This document shows, piece after piece, positions 24,431-33,588 of a stretch of 34,697 bases of DNA. The translations under genes and the position numbers were made by a program. Location: NCBI GenBank assembly GCA_964292325.1, contig CAXYVG010000033.1:1-34697 (forward strand). Direction: 5' to 3'. The notes under the pieces are model-generated. The model made no database searches. It had not been told where the DNA came from and saw nothing but the letters and a program-made list of their open reading frames with translations. Position 1 is the stretch's first letter. Every line of letters begins with the position of its first letter. This DNA is from CTSoil-075 sp964292325. GTDB lineage: Bacteria; Bacillota; Negativicutes; DSM-13327.

Positions 24431-25258
24431 ATGAATATTGATTATTTTATAAAGACGTGGAAAAAAGACCTATCCAAACTCGATGAGTCAGAGCAGTTCT
24501 GGAATTTGCGAGCCGATGAGTTTAATAATCATGGCAGTAATCAGGATGAAAAGCGACGACAGCAAGTTGTTGACTTTTTAAAGACACGAAATATGTTGTT
24601 AGAGACTGGGGAAGTTCTGGATATTGGCTGTGGTCCGGGTAAATATACTCTTGAATTTGCCAAGTGTTCAAAGCAAGTGACCGGAATTGACATTTCACCT
24701 AAGATGTTGGAATATGCCTATGAAAAGGCCCAACAACAAAAGGTGGAGAATGTATATTTTGAATTGTCACCATGGGAGACGGTCAGTTTGGATGAGTGTG
24801 GCTGGCAGAAAAAATATGATTTAGTATTTGCATCCATGTGTCCTGGGATTAGCAGTAGTGATAGTTTGCTCAAAATGTGCAGAGCTAGTAAGGGGGGGTG
24901 TTTTTTTAGTAGTTTTGTTGAACGAAAAGATCATTTAAGGGATAAACTGTATCAACTTGTTTTTGGACAGGATCCTAAGCAACATTGGGGTAAGGGGATT
25001 TATTATGCGGTTAATTTGCTGTGGCTGTCAGGTTATTATCCGGAAATTACTTATCATGATAACGCGTTTGATCATTCCTGGACGCTTGAAAAGGCTATAG
25101 AGCTATATAGCCGTCAATTAAAACAAATGGCAAATTTAAGTGAGGCACCAGCAAACATGGATCAGAAAATCGCCGAGTATCTGCGTAGTATAGCGGTTGA
25201 CGGAATTGTATCAGAAAAAGTCCAGTCGAAAATTGCTTGGTTATACTGGAAGGTATAA
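24431..25258 (+). CDS. Class I SAM-dependent methyltransferase
   Basis: A 275-residue Rossmann-fold methyltransferase. Motif I is VLDIGCGPGKYTLEFA (~61-76), followed by the acidic SAM-ribose strand VTGIDISPKML (~84-94); motif IV region YDLVFASMCPGI. No membrane span or signal, so cytoplasmic. First gene of the RS3 operon (ATG 24431, weak G-rich SD about 10-15 bases upstream), 5 bases before the binding-lipoprotein gene. The acceptor is unknown. In this setting it could modify a metallophore, a corrinoid or a cobalt ligand, or simply be an accessory gene; nothing in the sequence decides. Confidence 0.85.
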   Translation: MNIDYFIKTWKKDLSKLDESEQFWNLRADEFNNHGSNQDEKRRQQVVDFLKTRNMLLETGEVLDIGCGPGKYTLEFAKCSKQVTGIDISPKMLEYAYEKAQQQKVENVYFELSPWETVSLDECGWQKKYDLVFASMCPGISSSDSLLKMCRASKGGCFFSSFVERKDHLRDKLYQLVFGQDPKQHWGKGIYYAVNLLWLSGYYPEITYHDNAFDHSWTLEKAIELYSRQLKQMANLSEAPANMDQKIAEYLRSIAVDGIVSEKVQSKIAWLYWKV

Positions 25259-25263
25259 TTATA

Positions 25264-26853
25264 ATGCAAAAAGAGAAGATACATGGATTGAAAATAAGCC
25301 TGCAGCGAGTGTTTTTAATAGTCACTGTTTATGTCTTGCTCGTTCTCATGGCTGGTTGTGGTGCAGGAGGATTGCCTGCTTTAGCTGTAGGAGATAGTAA
25401 TAAGCCGGTGATTATCAATTTAGCTGGGGGAGACTCAGGGTTTCCTACCCCCTATAGCCATTATCCGCGGGGGCCAGGAACTGCTAAAATGAATTTGCTA
25501 TTTGATAGTTTATTGGAAAGGGGGGAACAGGGCTATATACCATGGTTAGCAGAAAAATGGGAAATATCACCAGATGGAAAAACCTATACATTTAACCTGC
25601 ATCAAGGGGTGATGTGGCATGACGGTAAGCCAATGACGGCTGCTGATGTGAAATTTACCTTTGAATATTATGCTCAACATGTTCCAGTAAGTGATGAACT
25701 CACAATTAATGGTAAGAACATTATCGAAGCAATTGAAGTTGTTGATGATTATATAATAAAAATAACTGTGGACAAGCCTAATGCCACTATTTTAGGCAGG
25801 TTAGGAAGTGTCAGAATCATTCCTAAACATATTTGGGAGACGGTCGCTGATCCGAGAAAATTTAATACTGAGGAAGCTCTAATTGGCTGTGGACCATACA
25901 TTCTAAAAGAATATAACAAGGAGCAGGGTGCTTATAAGTTTGAAGCTTTTAAAGGTTATTGGGGACCAAAGCCACGGGCTGATTATCTTCAGTTTATTCC
26001 TGTCAGTGACAGTGTTTTAGCCTTTAATAAAGGGGAAATTGCCTTAACTGCTATGACTCCTGATTTATTGGCAAAGTATGAGAATAACAAAGAATTTGCA
26101 GTTAGACAGAATCCAGCTTTTTTTGGCTACCGTCTAGTCTTTAATATGGAAAGACGTCCTGAACTGCAAGAAAAAAGTGTGCGACAAGCCTTTGCTTATG
26201 CTATCAATCAACAAGAACTTGTAGACAAGGTGGCGCGAGGAGCCGCTGTACCAGCAAGTGCTGGTTATTTGCCAGTAAATCATATTTGGTATAATGCAAA
26301 TGTGAAAAAATATGAATTTAATATTGAAAAGGCTAAAGAACTACTCAAAGGAAGAACTCTGTCATTTACATTATTGATATCAAGCTCAGAAGTAAGGATT
26401 GCTGAATTAATGAAAATTACTCTTGCTCAGGCAGGTATTGAATTGATCATCAAGAGTGTCGACGGCAAAACACGGGATGCGGTAATTAGAAAAGGTGATT
26501 ATGAGATTATTTTAAATGGACATGGTGGTTGGGGAAACGATGCTGATATACTCCGAACAGCCTATGCATTTAAAAAATCGTATCAGAGTTCGGCAAGTGG
26601 TATATATGGGTACAATAATGAACAGATCAATGAATTATGTAATCTGCAACTTGAGGAAATTGATAAAACAAAACGTAAAGAAGTAGTGTTTAAACTGCAG
26701 GAATTAATTGCCGAAGAAGTACCTCAATTGCCGCTTTATAACACGACTGGCTATATTGTTTATAGACCAGCAATCTATGATGGCTGGAGGTATATGTTTG
26801 ATCATCATGAAGTCACGCATAATAAATTATCATATCTTCTTGAATGTAAGTAA
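25264..26853 (+). CDS. ABC transporter substrate-binding lipoprotein, OppA/NikA family
   Basis: A 529-residue family-5 extracellular solute-binding protein. Lipoprotein signal with LLVLMAGC, lipidated Cys at residue 32, so tethered to the inner membrane facing the periplasm. Family hallmarks: DSLLERGEQGYIPWLAEKWEISPDGKTYTFNLHQGVMWHDGKPMTAADV-type region (~75-125, shown here in short), the KPNATIL and IIPKHIW stretches, and the C-terminal Opp-type fold. The family binds peptides, nickel or nickel/cobalt chelates and metallophores. Under a B12 riboswitch a cobalt ligand is the natural guess. ATG 25264 chosen with GGAAGG about 11 bases upstream; an in-frame ATG at 25237 overlaps the methyltransferase and lacks an SD. 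Confidence 0.9.
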   Translation: MQKEKIHGLKISLQRVFLIVTVYVLLVLMAGCGAGGLPALAVGDSNKPVIINLAGGDSGFPTPYSHYPRGPGTAKMNLLFDSLLERGEQGYIPWLAEKWEISPDGKTYTFNLHQGVMWHDGKPMTAADVKFTFEYYAQHVPVSDELTINGKNIIEAIEVVDDYIIKITVDKPNATILGRLGSVRIIPKHIWETVADPRKFNTEEALIGCGPYILKEYNKEQGAYKFEAFKGYWGPKPRADYLQFIPVSDSVLAFNKGEIALTAMTPDLLAKYENNKEFAVRQNPAFFGYRLVFNMERRPELQEKSVRQAFAYAINQQELVDKVARGAAVPASAGYLPVNHIWYNANVKKYEFNIEKAKELLKGRTLSFTLLISSSEVRIAELMKITLAQAGIELIIKSVDGKTRDAVIRKGDYEIILNGHGGWGNDADILRTAYAFKKSYQSSASGIYGYNNEQINELCNLQLEEIDKTKRKEVVFKLQELIAEEVPQLPLYNTTGYIVYRPAIYDGWRYMFDHHEVTHNKLSYLLECK

Positions 26854-27835
26854 GTTTGTTAATGGCAGGGCAGCCAAAAAATTAGTAGAGTATCTTATTA
26901 CTTTTTTCTGCATTGTCACATTAAACTTCTTCTTACCCCGTCTTATGCCTGGAGATCCGTTTACTTTTGTGTCTGGCGAGGTCGATGAGGTAACCGTGAC
27001 CTGTTCAGAAGAACAGTTAGTAAAGTATAAGGAATACTATGGACTGGATCAACCACTGTCTAAGCAATATGTTGATTATATCAGCAAGTTGATGTGCGGT
27101 GATATTGGTTATAGTATTTACTATAATGAAGATGTACTTACTCTTTTAGGCAAACGAGCGTTATGGACAATCGTATTGGTAGTCGTGGCAATCCTATTGA
27201 GTTGTGTGCTGGGAATTATGCTGGGCAGTATTTCTGCTTGGAATCGTAATAACTATCTTGACAGGTTCCTGTACTATTGGATGATTTGTACGTCTGAAAT
27301 CCCTTCTTTCTTAATTGGTTTGTTATTGCTTTTTGTCGGTGCTGCCTGGCTAGACTGGTTTCCGTTATCTGGAGGGATAAGTACATTTGCCGTCTTTCAT
27401 TCACCTTGGAATAAAGTATTAGATCTTGTACACCATGCCGTTTTGCCGATCATTACATTGGTAGTGGCGAGATTAGGTAGTTTCTATATGATTTCTAGAA
27501 GTAGTATGCTTACTGTCTTGTCGAAAGACTATATGCGCACTGCACGCGGTAAGGGGCTATCCTGGCAACGCTTATTATTTGTGCATGCCTTGAAAAATGC
27601 AGCAATACCGGTTGTTACTAGAGTATTTCTCAGTTTGGGTACAGTATTTGCGGGCGCTGTATTGGTTGAAAATGTATTTAATTATCCAGGAATTGGTCAG
27701 CTTATGCGGGAATCGGTTATGTTACGGGACTATGTCCTCATTCAAGGAATTTTTTTATTTTTTGCGATAAGTGTATTGACCATGAATTTTGTTGCAGATT
27801 TAATATATAAGAAGCTTGATCCGAGGGTTATATGA
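26807..27835 (+). CDS. ABC transporter permease, OppB/NikB family
   Basis: A 342-residue inner-membrane permease. The N-terminal span (LVEYLITFFCIVTLNFFLPRLMPGDPF) and the spans that follow match OppB/DppB/NikB, and the ATPase-coupling loop is ARGKGLSWQRLLFVHALKNA (~246-265). Start uncertain: ATG 26807 overlaps the binding-protein gene by 47 bases and GGAGG at 26786-26790 is rather far; TTG 26840 is an alternative closer to the family start. Translation is probably coupled to the upstream gene. It overlaps the next permease by an ATGA (27832-27835). Confidence 0.88.
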   Translation: MKSRIINYHIFLNVSKFVNGRAAKKLVEYLITFFCIVTLNFFLPRLMPGDPFTFVSGEVDEVTVTCSEEQLVKYKEYYGLDQPLSKQYVDYISKLMCGDIGYSIYYNEDVLTLLGKRALWTIVLVVVAILLSCVLGIMLGSISAWNRNNYLDRFLYYWMICTSEIPSFLIGLLLLFVGAAWLDWFPLSGGISTFAVFHSPWNKVLDLVHHAVLPIITLVVARLGSFYMISRSSMLTVLSKDYMRTARGKGLSWQRLLFVHALKNAAIPVVTRVFLSLGTVFAGAVLVENVFNYPGIGQLMRESVMLRDYVLIQGIFLFFAISVLTMNFVADLIYKKLDPRVI

Positions 27836-28701
27836 AGGAAAAAATAAGGGGCTCTATACAAATATGCAGAAATGGGTTACAAAAAATTAATAAATTTTCT
27901 ATATCTGGACAGATAGCTATGATCATAATTTTACTCGTACTTATGATTGGTATATTGGCTGACTGGTTGTCTCCCCATTCTTATTTGCTACCTTCAGGAA
28001 AGGCTTTAATGCCACCTAATACTCAACATTGGCTAGGTACGGATGAATTGGGTATTGATCTTTGGGCTCAAATTTGTCATGGAGCCAGATTAAGTATTTT
28101 TATCGGTATGGGTACAGCTTTTTTAGCTGGTTTGGGTGGGTGTATGATCGGCATTCTCTCTGCTTATCTTGGCGGCTTTACTGACCGATTTACTATGCGA
28201 ATTACCGATCTGATGATTGTTTTACCAGATTTGCCAATGATGATTGTACTGGGAGTATTTTTTGAACCAAGTATATATAATATCATTCTTGTTCTGGCAT
28301 TATTTTCTTGGACAGCTCCGGCGAGGATTGTTCGCTCGAAGATTTTATCAATGAAACAGGAAAAATATATCATTGTTGCTATCAGTTATGGAGCAGGGTT
28401 TCTTCACTTAACAATCAATCATTTTCTAACAGGTGTATTGCCGCTGGCAACTGTCAGTATTATTCGTTTAACTGGCCGAGCCATTGTAGCTGAGGCTGGA
28501 CTGGCTTTCCTTGGAATTGGTGACCCAACATCCAAAAGCTGGGGGCTAATATTAAACCATGCTGTACATTTTAAAGGCATTTATTTTACTGAATTTTGGA
28601 AGTGGTGGGTATTGGCCCCATTGTTATCAATTACGCTCTTGGTTATGGCAATTGCGATGTTGGCAAGAGATTGTGAAAAGCTAGTGAATTCAAAACTCTA
28701 A
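27832..28701 (+). CDS. ABC transporter permease, OppC/NikC family
   Basis: A 289-residue inner-membrane permease, partner of the OppB-type protein. N-terminal span ~23-44, then the OppC hallmark HWLGTDELGIDLWAQICHGARLSI (~63-86, short form quoted in part), spans at ~88-112 and ~125-150, the coupling loop around AISYGAGFLHLTINH (~182-196), AEAGLAFLGIGDPTSKSWG and a final span. The ATG overlaps the previous stop codon, so the two permeases are made in step. The ATPase gene follows after 15 bases with SD AAGGAGAAG. Confidence 0.9.
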   Translation: MKEKIRGSIQICRNGLQKINKFSISGQIAMIIILLVLMIGILADWLSPHSYLLPSGKALMPPNTQHWLGTDELGIDLWAQICHGARLSIFIGMGTAFLAGLGGCMIGILSAYLGGFTDRFTMRITDLMIVLPDLPMMIVLGVFFEPSIYNIILVLALFSWTAPARIVRSKILSMKQEKYIIVAISYGAGFLHLTINHFLTGVLPLATVSIIRLTGRAIVAEAGLAFLGIGDPTSKSWGLILNHAVHFKGIYFTEFWKWWVLAPLLSITLLVMAIAMLARDCEKLVNSKL

Positions 28702-28716
28702 GGAGAAGCGACTAAA

Positions 28717-30447
28717 ATGAAATCAATAATACTACAGGTTGATCAGCTATCTGTACAGTATACAGTGGGAGAAAATATTGCAATGGCTTTAGATAATATT
28801 TCCTTTTCCTTAGAAAAAGGTGGAAGTCTAGGGATTATAGGTGAATCTGGTAGCGGCAAAACGACTACAGCGATGGCGTTGATGGGGTTGTTGGAGAAAT
28901 CAGCTGTGATTCACGGCAACATTCGCTATTGTGATAAAAATTTGCATAATTTGTCTGAGCGAGAGTGGAATGAATACCGATGGTGCAAAATTGCAATTAT
29001 TTTTCAAAATAGTATGGAAGTACTCAATCCAGTATTAACTATCGGTGAACAAATTTCTGAATGTCTTAAAAGACACACTGAGTTAGATTTGGGAGCAACG
29101 AATAGAAAAGTGGAGCGGCTTTTAAAAAATGTAGGTCTAGAATTATTATGGAAAAATTACTATCCTCATCAGCTTTCAGGAGGAATGCGGCAGAGAGTTT
29201 TGGTTGCTATGGCTCTTTCTTGTGATCCAGAGGTACTGATTGTAGATGAACCTACCAATGCGCTGGATGCAGTTACTAAAAAAGAAATAACGGAATTATT
29301 AGCAAAACTGCATAAGGAAAACAAATTTGGTCTTATTGTAATTTCTCACGAGGTCAGTACGGTTGCGCAGCTTGTTTCTCGCTTAGTTGTCTTATATAAG
29401 GGGTGTATTGTAGAAGAAGGGCAGACTAAAGATATTTTGAATAATCCCCTACATAATTATACTCGGGGATTGTTGAACTCTTCACCTGATATGAATCCCT
29501 ATCGAGATTTGTGGGGCATACCAGGAGATTCGGGAGATAAGCAAGACAAGGGGTGTCCATTTTATTCGCGGTGCAATCAACATATTGACAGTTGTATTTC
29601 CCACAAACCTAGATTAGAGCATGTTTGCATCGAACGTAAGGTTGCTTGCAATCGCAAGGGTATTGTGACGTTACTTCAGGGTTCAGGTATTAGTAAAGCA
29701 TATGAATTTAAAGGGAATTTTCAAAAAGCATGTGATAATTGCTGTTTGGAAATTCGCGCAGGTGAAGTAGTGGCGCTTATTGGACAGTCTGGTTCGGGGA
29801 AAACCACGTTGGCCAGTATTCTTGCTGGAGTGCTAGCCGCAGATAATGGTGAAGTTCTGTTTCAAGGAAAAACAATGTGTCTGAATAGCATGACGGGGAA
29901 AAAGAAGGGTATTCAAATTATTTTTCAAGATCCCTATTCTTCTATTAATGAACAACTTACGGTTGAACAGGCTGTAAGAGAGCCTCTTGATATCTTGCGG
30001 GATGGAGCGTCTGTCGAGAAAAAGTTGGAGATTGTGAGCGCGGCATTAAAAAATGTGCAGCTTCCTGGAGATGAGCAAAGCTTTTTAAAGCGAAGATGCC
30101 ATACACTGAGCGGCGGTCAACGGCAACGTGTAGCAGTGGCTAGGGCTCTTGTCATGGAGCCGATCTTGTTAATTGCAGATGAAATTAGTTCGATGCTCGA
30201 TCCTTCTACGCAGGCAAATATTCTCAGATTGCTAAAGGGATTACAAAATATTAAAGGTTTTGCTATGCTCTATATCACTCATGATTTGATTGTGGCGCAA
30301 AAGATTGCCGATAAGGTTTGTGTTATGCAACAAGGTAAAATTATTGAAAAAGGCAATGCGTCTGATGTTTTTATTAGACCAACCCAAAACTATACAAAAA
30401 GGTTGGTAAAGGAAGGACTTAGAGGTTATCAATTAGAATGGAGATGA
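28717..30447 (+). CDS. Fused OppD-OppF-type ABC ATPase
   Basis: A 576-residue protein with two ATPase domains. First: Walker A GESGSGKTT (42-50), signature LSGGMRQR (~154), Walker B VLIVDEPTNALD (~173). Between them is the Opp/Dpp C-terminal Cys motif CPFYSRCNQHIDSC (~280-293), which in this subfamily can hold a 4Fe-4S cluster or metal. Second: Walker A GQSGSGKTT (~355), signature LSGGQRQR (~464), Walker B ILLIADEISSMLD, where Glu follows Asp as needed for hydrolysis. The layout is like GsiA and other fused Opp ATPases. It powers the two permeases upstream. The gene ends within the first codons of the longest reading of the TonB receptor gene. Confidence 0.92.
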   Translation: MKSIILQVDQLSVQYTVGENIAMALDNISFSLEKGGSLGIIGESGSGKTTTAMALMGLLEKSAVIHGNIRYCDKNLHNLSEREWNEYRWCKIAIIFQNSMEVLNPVLTIGEQISECLKRHTELDLGATNRKVERLLKNVGLELLWKNYYPHQLSGGMRQRVLVAMALSCDPEVLIVDEPTNALDAVTKKEITELLAKLHKENKFGLIVISHEVSTVAQLVSRLVVLYKGCIVEEGQTKDILNNPLHNYTRGLLNSSPDMNPYRDLWGIPGDSGDKQDKGCPFYSRCNQHIDSCISHKPRLEHVCIERKVACNRKGIVTLLQGSGISKAYEFKGNFQKACDNCCLEIRAGEVVALIGQSGSGKTTLASILAGVLAADNGEVLFQGKTMCLNSMTGKKKGIQIIFQDPYSSINEQLTVEQAVREPLDILRDGASVEKKLEIVSAALKNVQLPGDEQSFLKRRCHTLSGGQRQRVAVARALVMEPILLIADEISSMLDPSTQANILRLLKGLQNIKGFAMLYITHDLIVAQKIADKVCVMQQGKIIEKGNASDVFIRPTQNYTKRLVKEGLRGYQLEWR

Positions 30448-30452
30448 GTTTT

Positions 30453-32483
30453 ATGTATAAAAAAATCAAAAAAAAACGAGCATTATTTTTATCATTAGTT
30501 ATTTTAATGCAAATTATGCCGCGAGTTTATGCTGAGGATACTACTACCCCAGATTTTTCTCTGGAAACCATTGTTGTGACAGGCAATAAAATTATCGGTG
30601 AAGGTGAGACGACTAAGGTTACTTCTCTTAATGTCAAAGAGAAAATAGATGCCGGGCAAATTAATAGCATTACTGATTTATTGCAGGGTGTACCCGGTAT
30701 CATTGTTTCAACAAGTCCGCAATCCGGAACAACGGTATCTTTACGTGGTATGAGTAATGATAGATTATTAGTGGCTATCAATGGTAATGTTATTGAAAAC
30801 CAAGGCGGATTAATGCGGGGGCGCGCATTGGAATGGGACTCTCTGCCTGTTAGCAATGTAAAAAAAATCGAAATTATTCGAGGGGCTAGTTCTGCACAAT
30901 ACGGTGGCACTTGGGGTGGGGTTATTAATATTGTAACAGTCGATACTCCAGGTGAAAATAAAACTTATATCAAGCATAGTATTGGCAGTAATAACGATAA
31001 AAAGTATTTAATAAGTAATCAGGGAACAAGTGGTGATGGAAAAATTTCCTGGTCAGTTAGTGCGAATAAAAAAGAAAAAGACGGCTATTTCCGCAATAAT
31101 TTTAAAGATAGCCATGATACTAATTTGAATTTAATGTATCATTTTACGGATAAACGACAGTTGTCTTTGGCTATTACTGACAGCTATCGAAAAGAAGGAA
31201 CTTTGGTTGGGAATAATCAGTATGCTAACAATGAAAATGGTTGGGATTCTTCTTATCCGATGGTTCCCATTGCGCCTACTTCAGGAGCAACCGTAGGTTC
31301 ACAATATTTAGATGGGAGTTATCGTGAATTCAATACAAAAAATTACTCACTGAACTACAACGATGAAAATTGGAAGTTGGGTTTGTACAAGAACAAACAA
31401 GATCGGTATGATTGGTTACGGTACTCGAATTCTATTGGCACTTCAGTATTGAAAACCGATAACAGTGGCTATAATTGGCAACAAACTAGGCAATTTGGAA
31501 ATCATAAAATAATTACTGGTCTTGATTATCGTAAGCTAAATTTCGATTCTAGTAGTAATGTATTAGCCTCTGAACTAAAGGGCTATTATATTCAGGATAA
31601 CTGGCAAATAAACACAAAACTGTTATTGGGTTTGGGATTACGTTATGATCAGTATCAATCTGATAATTGTTCTAATTCTGTGCAATACTCTGATGAATCG
31701 CAAGTAAGTCCTAAATTTAATATGACTTATCAAATTGATTCTCAAACCATGGTATTTGCCAGTGCCAGTCGAGTGTTTAGGCCGCCTACAGTATCTGACT
31801 ATGTGCGTTGGCAGGGAAATTATTCTCCCAACAATGTTAACAATTCTAACTATAAAAAGTACATAACATATAATCATCTGAGTTGGACGCTGTCAGATTG
31901 GAAAAAGGTTCTTGGGCAGTTAGAACCTGAAAATGGTATGGCATATGAACTGGGATGGAAAAAACAGTGTAATGAAAAAATAGGAATAAAAATAACTGGT
32001 TTTTATAATGATATTAATAATTACGTAGCTGAGTATTCAGGTTCGGGAATTACTTCACAACCGCCAACTCATAACATTGATAATGCAAAAATTAAAGGGA
32101 TAGAATTTTCTACAGAATATCAATTTTCGAAAAAATTGGGAGCGGTATTTAATTATACAACACAATATTCTCGTAAAAGTGGTGATCAGTTAGATCTTAC
32201 AGGAACAAGACTTACGACTATTCCTCAAGATACTATAAATTTGGGATTGCGCTATAATAATCGAAAAGGTTTTTTGGCTACATTGGATGGACAGAGAATT
32301 AACACGATATCTACAGCTACTACGAGTGGATATACACTATTTAATTTGGGTTTATCTTATACAAAAAATGACCGAACGGTTGCGCTGGCAGTTAATAACC
32401 TGTTTGATGTTGATTATGAGCAAACGGCAGGATATGCGATGGAGGGAAGAAACTATAGCTTATCTTATCAAATTGGATTTTAA
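30453..32483 (+). CDS. TonB-dependent outer-membrane receptor
   Basis: A 676-residue TonB-dependent receptor closing the RS3 operon. Signal peptide 1-27 (MYKKIKKKRALFLSLVI..., cleavage VYA-ED), TonB box ETIVVTG (~38-44), plug (~50-160; ITDLLQGVPGIIVS, LRGMSNDRLLVAINGN, EIIRGASSAQYGGTWGGVINIVT), a 22-strand-type barrel with ASASRVFRPPTVSDY and LEPENGMAYELGWKK, and terminal Phe. It belongs to a different branch from the receptors at 8249 and 10671. ATG 30453 with GGAG at 30441-30444; an in-frame ATG at 30438 would cover that SD and overlaps the ATPase gene. Joined with the Opp/Nik-type ABC system it gives a full two-membrane import route. No terminator was seen right after it. Confidence 0.92.
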   Translation: MYKKIKKKRALFLSLVILMQIMPRVYAEDTTTPDFSLETIVVTGNKIIGEGETTKVTSLNVKEKIDAGQINSITDLLQGVPGIIVSTSPQSGTTVSLRGMSNDRLLVAINGNVIENQGGLMRGRALEWDSLPVSNVKKIEIIRGASSAQYGGTWGGVINIVTVDTPGENKTYIKHSIGSNNDKKYLISNQGTSGDGKISWSVSANKKEKDGYFRNNFKDSHDTNLNLMYHFTDKRQLSLAITDSYRKEGTLVGNNQYANNENGWDSSYPMVPIAPTSGATVGSQYLDGSYREFNTKNYSLNYNDENWKLGLYKNKQDRYDWLRYSNSIGTSVLKTDNSGYNWQQTRQFGNHKIITGLDYRKLNFDSSSNVLASELKGYYIQDNWQINTKLLLGLGLRYDQYQSDNCSNSVQYSDESQVSPKFNMTYQIDSQTMVFASASRVFRPPTVSDYVRWQGNYSPNNVNNSNYKKYITYNHLSWTLSDWKKVLGQLEPENGMAYELGWKKQCNEKIGIKITGFYNDINNYVAEYSGSGITSQPPTHNIDNAKIKGIEFSTEYQFSKKLGAVFNYTTQYSRKSGDQLDLTGTRLTTIPQDTINLGLRYNNRKGFLATLDGQRINTISTATTSGYTLFNLGLSYTKNDRTVALAVNNLFDVDYEQTAGYAMEGRNYSLSYQIGF

Positions 32484-32616
32484 AATAAGAATTCTGTTCA
32501 TATAATGGATCAGTTTAATATTATGTAGACGTTAGTGTATTTGCTCATATAAAAGGTTGTTGGCATAATCATTACTGAAATTTAGATGCGAAACCTCTGA
32601 CCGAGAAATAAAAACG
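32484..32616 (+). other. Intergenic stretch, nothing recognised
   Basis: AT-rich DNA between the third TonB receptor gene and the RS4 promoter. No open frame with an SD, no terminator and no repeat was seen. Confidence 0.5.
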
Positions 32617-32645
32617 TTGACAAAACTTTATAAAAATGATATGAT
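32617..32645 (+). promoter_or_regulatory. Promoter upstream of RS4
   Basis: TTGACA (32617-32622), 17-base spacer, TATGAT (32640-32645): the best sigma-A match in the window. Confidence 0.8.
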
Positions 32646-32691
32646 AAATGTGAATTATAAAACATTCTATTATTTGAATACAATTAAATAA

Positions 32692-32892
32692 TATTGAAAT
32701 AGGTGCCCGTAAGGGCTTAATAGGGAAGACCGGTATAAAGCCGGCGCGGTCCCGCCACTGTAATGGGGAGCACACTCAAGATATACCACTGGAACGAAAG
32801 TTTTGGGAAGGTTTGAGCGAGTTATGATCCAAAGCCAGGAGAACTGCCTATTTAACGATCACCGTTAGACCCACGAGCGATGGGGAGGGGAT
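32692..32892 (+). ncRNA. Cobalamin riboswitch RS4 (orphan)
   Basis: Complete aptamer: AGGTGCCC, AGGGCTTAATAGGGAA, GCGGTCCCGCCACTGTAAT, TTTTGGGAAGG and B12 box AAGCCAGGAGAACTGCCT (32832-32849), then CCCACGAGCGATGGGG. It groups with RS1. There is a strong promoter in front but no recognisable gene behind; the next gene, mutA, has its own promoter and RS5. Confidence 0.97.
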
Positions 32893-32925
32893 TAAGTGCA
32901 CATAATAAATCTTATTGTACTTATA

Positions 32926-32955
32926 TCCCGGCGTATGTAACGCTGGGATTTTTTA
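32926..32955 (+). terminator. RS4 expression-platform terminator
   Basis: TCCCGGCG (32926-32933) / CGCTGGGA (32941-32948) with one G-U pair, then seven consecutive T. Intact, so the switch should still be able to end transcription. Confidence 0.85.
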
Positions 32956-32984
32956 TTGATAGAGAGTTATGGTGTTCTTAATTG

Positions 32985-33015
32985 ATTCTCCCAACTTATG
33001 GTTGGGAGAATTTTT
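32985..33015 (+). terminator. Second hairpin-terminator after RS4
   Basis: ATTCTCCCAAC (32985-32995) / GTTGGGAGAAT (33001-33011), 11 perfect pairs with loop TTATG, then T to 33015. Confidence 0.82.
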
Positions 33016-33145
33016 GCTATTGGCGTTAATATTTTTCTCACTTTGGTATGTGACTACTTCGTATTAGGGTTCGTAGTAGTTTTAACATATGTTTCAAACT
33101 TCATTACTCAAATTTATGCTATTAGCTGTTTTAATAGGGCAGCTG
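33016..33145 (+). other. Gene-free stretch between RS4 and a terminator
   Basis: Where RS4's target gene would be expected there is about 130 bases without a credible gene. It has an imperfect hairpin ACTACTTCG/CGTAGTAGT (33053-33080). A 65-codon frame from 32998 begins inside the RS4 second hairpin without an SD and is not convincing. The target gene was probably lost, or the transcript itself is the product. Confidence 0.5.
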
Positions 33146-33174
33146 GTTCTGTGAAAACAGAACTTCTTTTTTTT
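33146..33174 (+). terminator. Intrinsic terminator with GAAA loop
   Basis: GTTCTGT (33146-33152), loop GAAA, ACAGAAC (33157-33163), then TTC and a run of eight T or more. It ends any transcript that passes RS4. Confidence 0.85.
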
Positions 33175-33247
33175 ATCAAATTCAGTAGTAGTTAAGAGTT
33201 TTGCATCTAGAAGCATTTGTAGTTATATAAAAAACAGATAAGTAGAC

Positions 33248-33276
33248 TTGACAAAGTAAAAGTTTTGTTATAAAAT
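33248..33276 (+). promoter_or_regulatory. Promoter of RS5-mutA
   Basis: TTGACA (33248-33253); -10 either TATAAA (33269-33274) or TAAAAT (33271-33276, 17-base spacer). Homologous to the RS3 promoter. Confidence 0.75.
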
Positions 33277-33307
33277 GTAAATATAGTTTGATAAAAAAAT
33301 CACATAT

Positions 33308-33504
33308 TGATGGTATAGGTGCCCATTTGGGCTTAATAGGGAAGTTGGTTGAAAGCCAACACGGTCCCGCCACTGTAATGAGGAGCAAATCCATAGTATA
33401 CCACTGAGAAATTATTCTTGGGAAGGTTTGGATGCGCGATGATCCAAAGTCAGGAGAACTGCCTATATAGCAATCACCGTTTGACCTACGAAAGATGGGG
33501 AGGA
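33308..33504 (+). ncRNA. Cobalamin riboswitch RS5
   Basis: Complete aptamer, identical over 209 bases to RS3 (33308-33516 against 24061-24269), B12 box AAGTCAGGAGAACTGCCT at 33447-33464. It precedes mutA, a B12-dependent enzyme gene. Confidence 0.97.
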
Positions 33505-33533
33505 GATTTACACGCACTATTTGCGTTATTTCG

Positions 33534-33564
33534 TCCCGGCTGATATTTTCAGTCGGGATTCTTT
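33534..33564 (+). terminator. RS5 expression-platform terminator
   Basis: TCCCGGCTG (33534-33542) / CAGTCGGGA (33550-33558) with one G-U pair, then TTCTTT. Stronger than the RS3 counterpart. Confidence 0.8.
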
Positions 33565-33588
33565 AACTGTAACTATATGCTTGCGTTT

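Noticed and set aside
32998..33195. 65-codon hydrophobic plus-strand frame after RS4
   Set aside because: Its ATG lies in the loop of the second hairpin, it lacks an SD, and it runs through a terminator stem.
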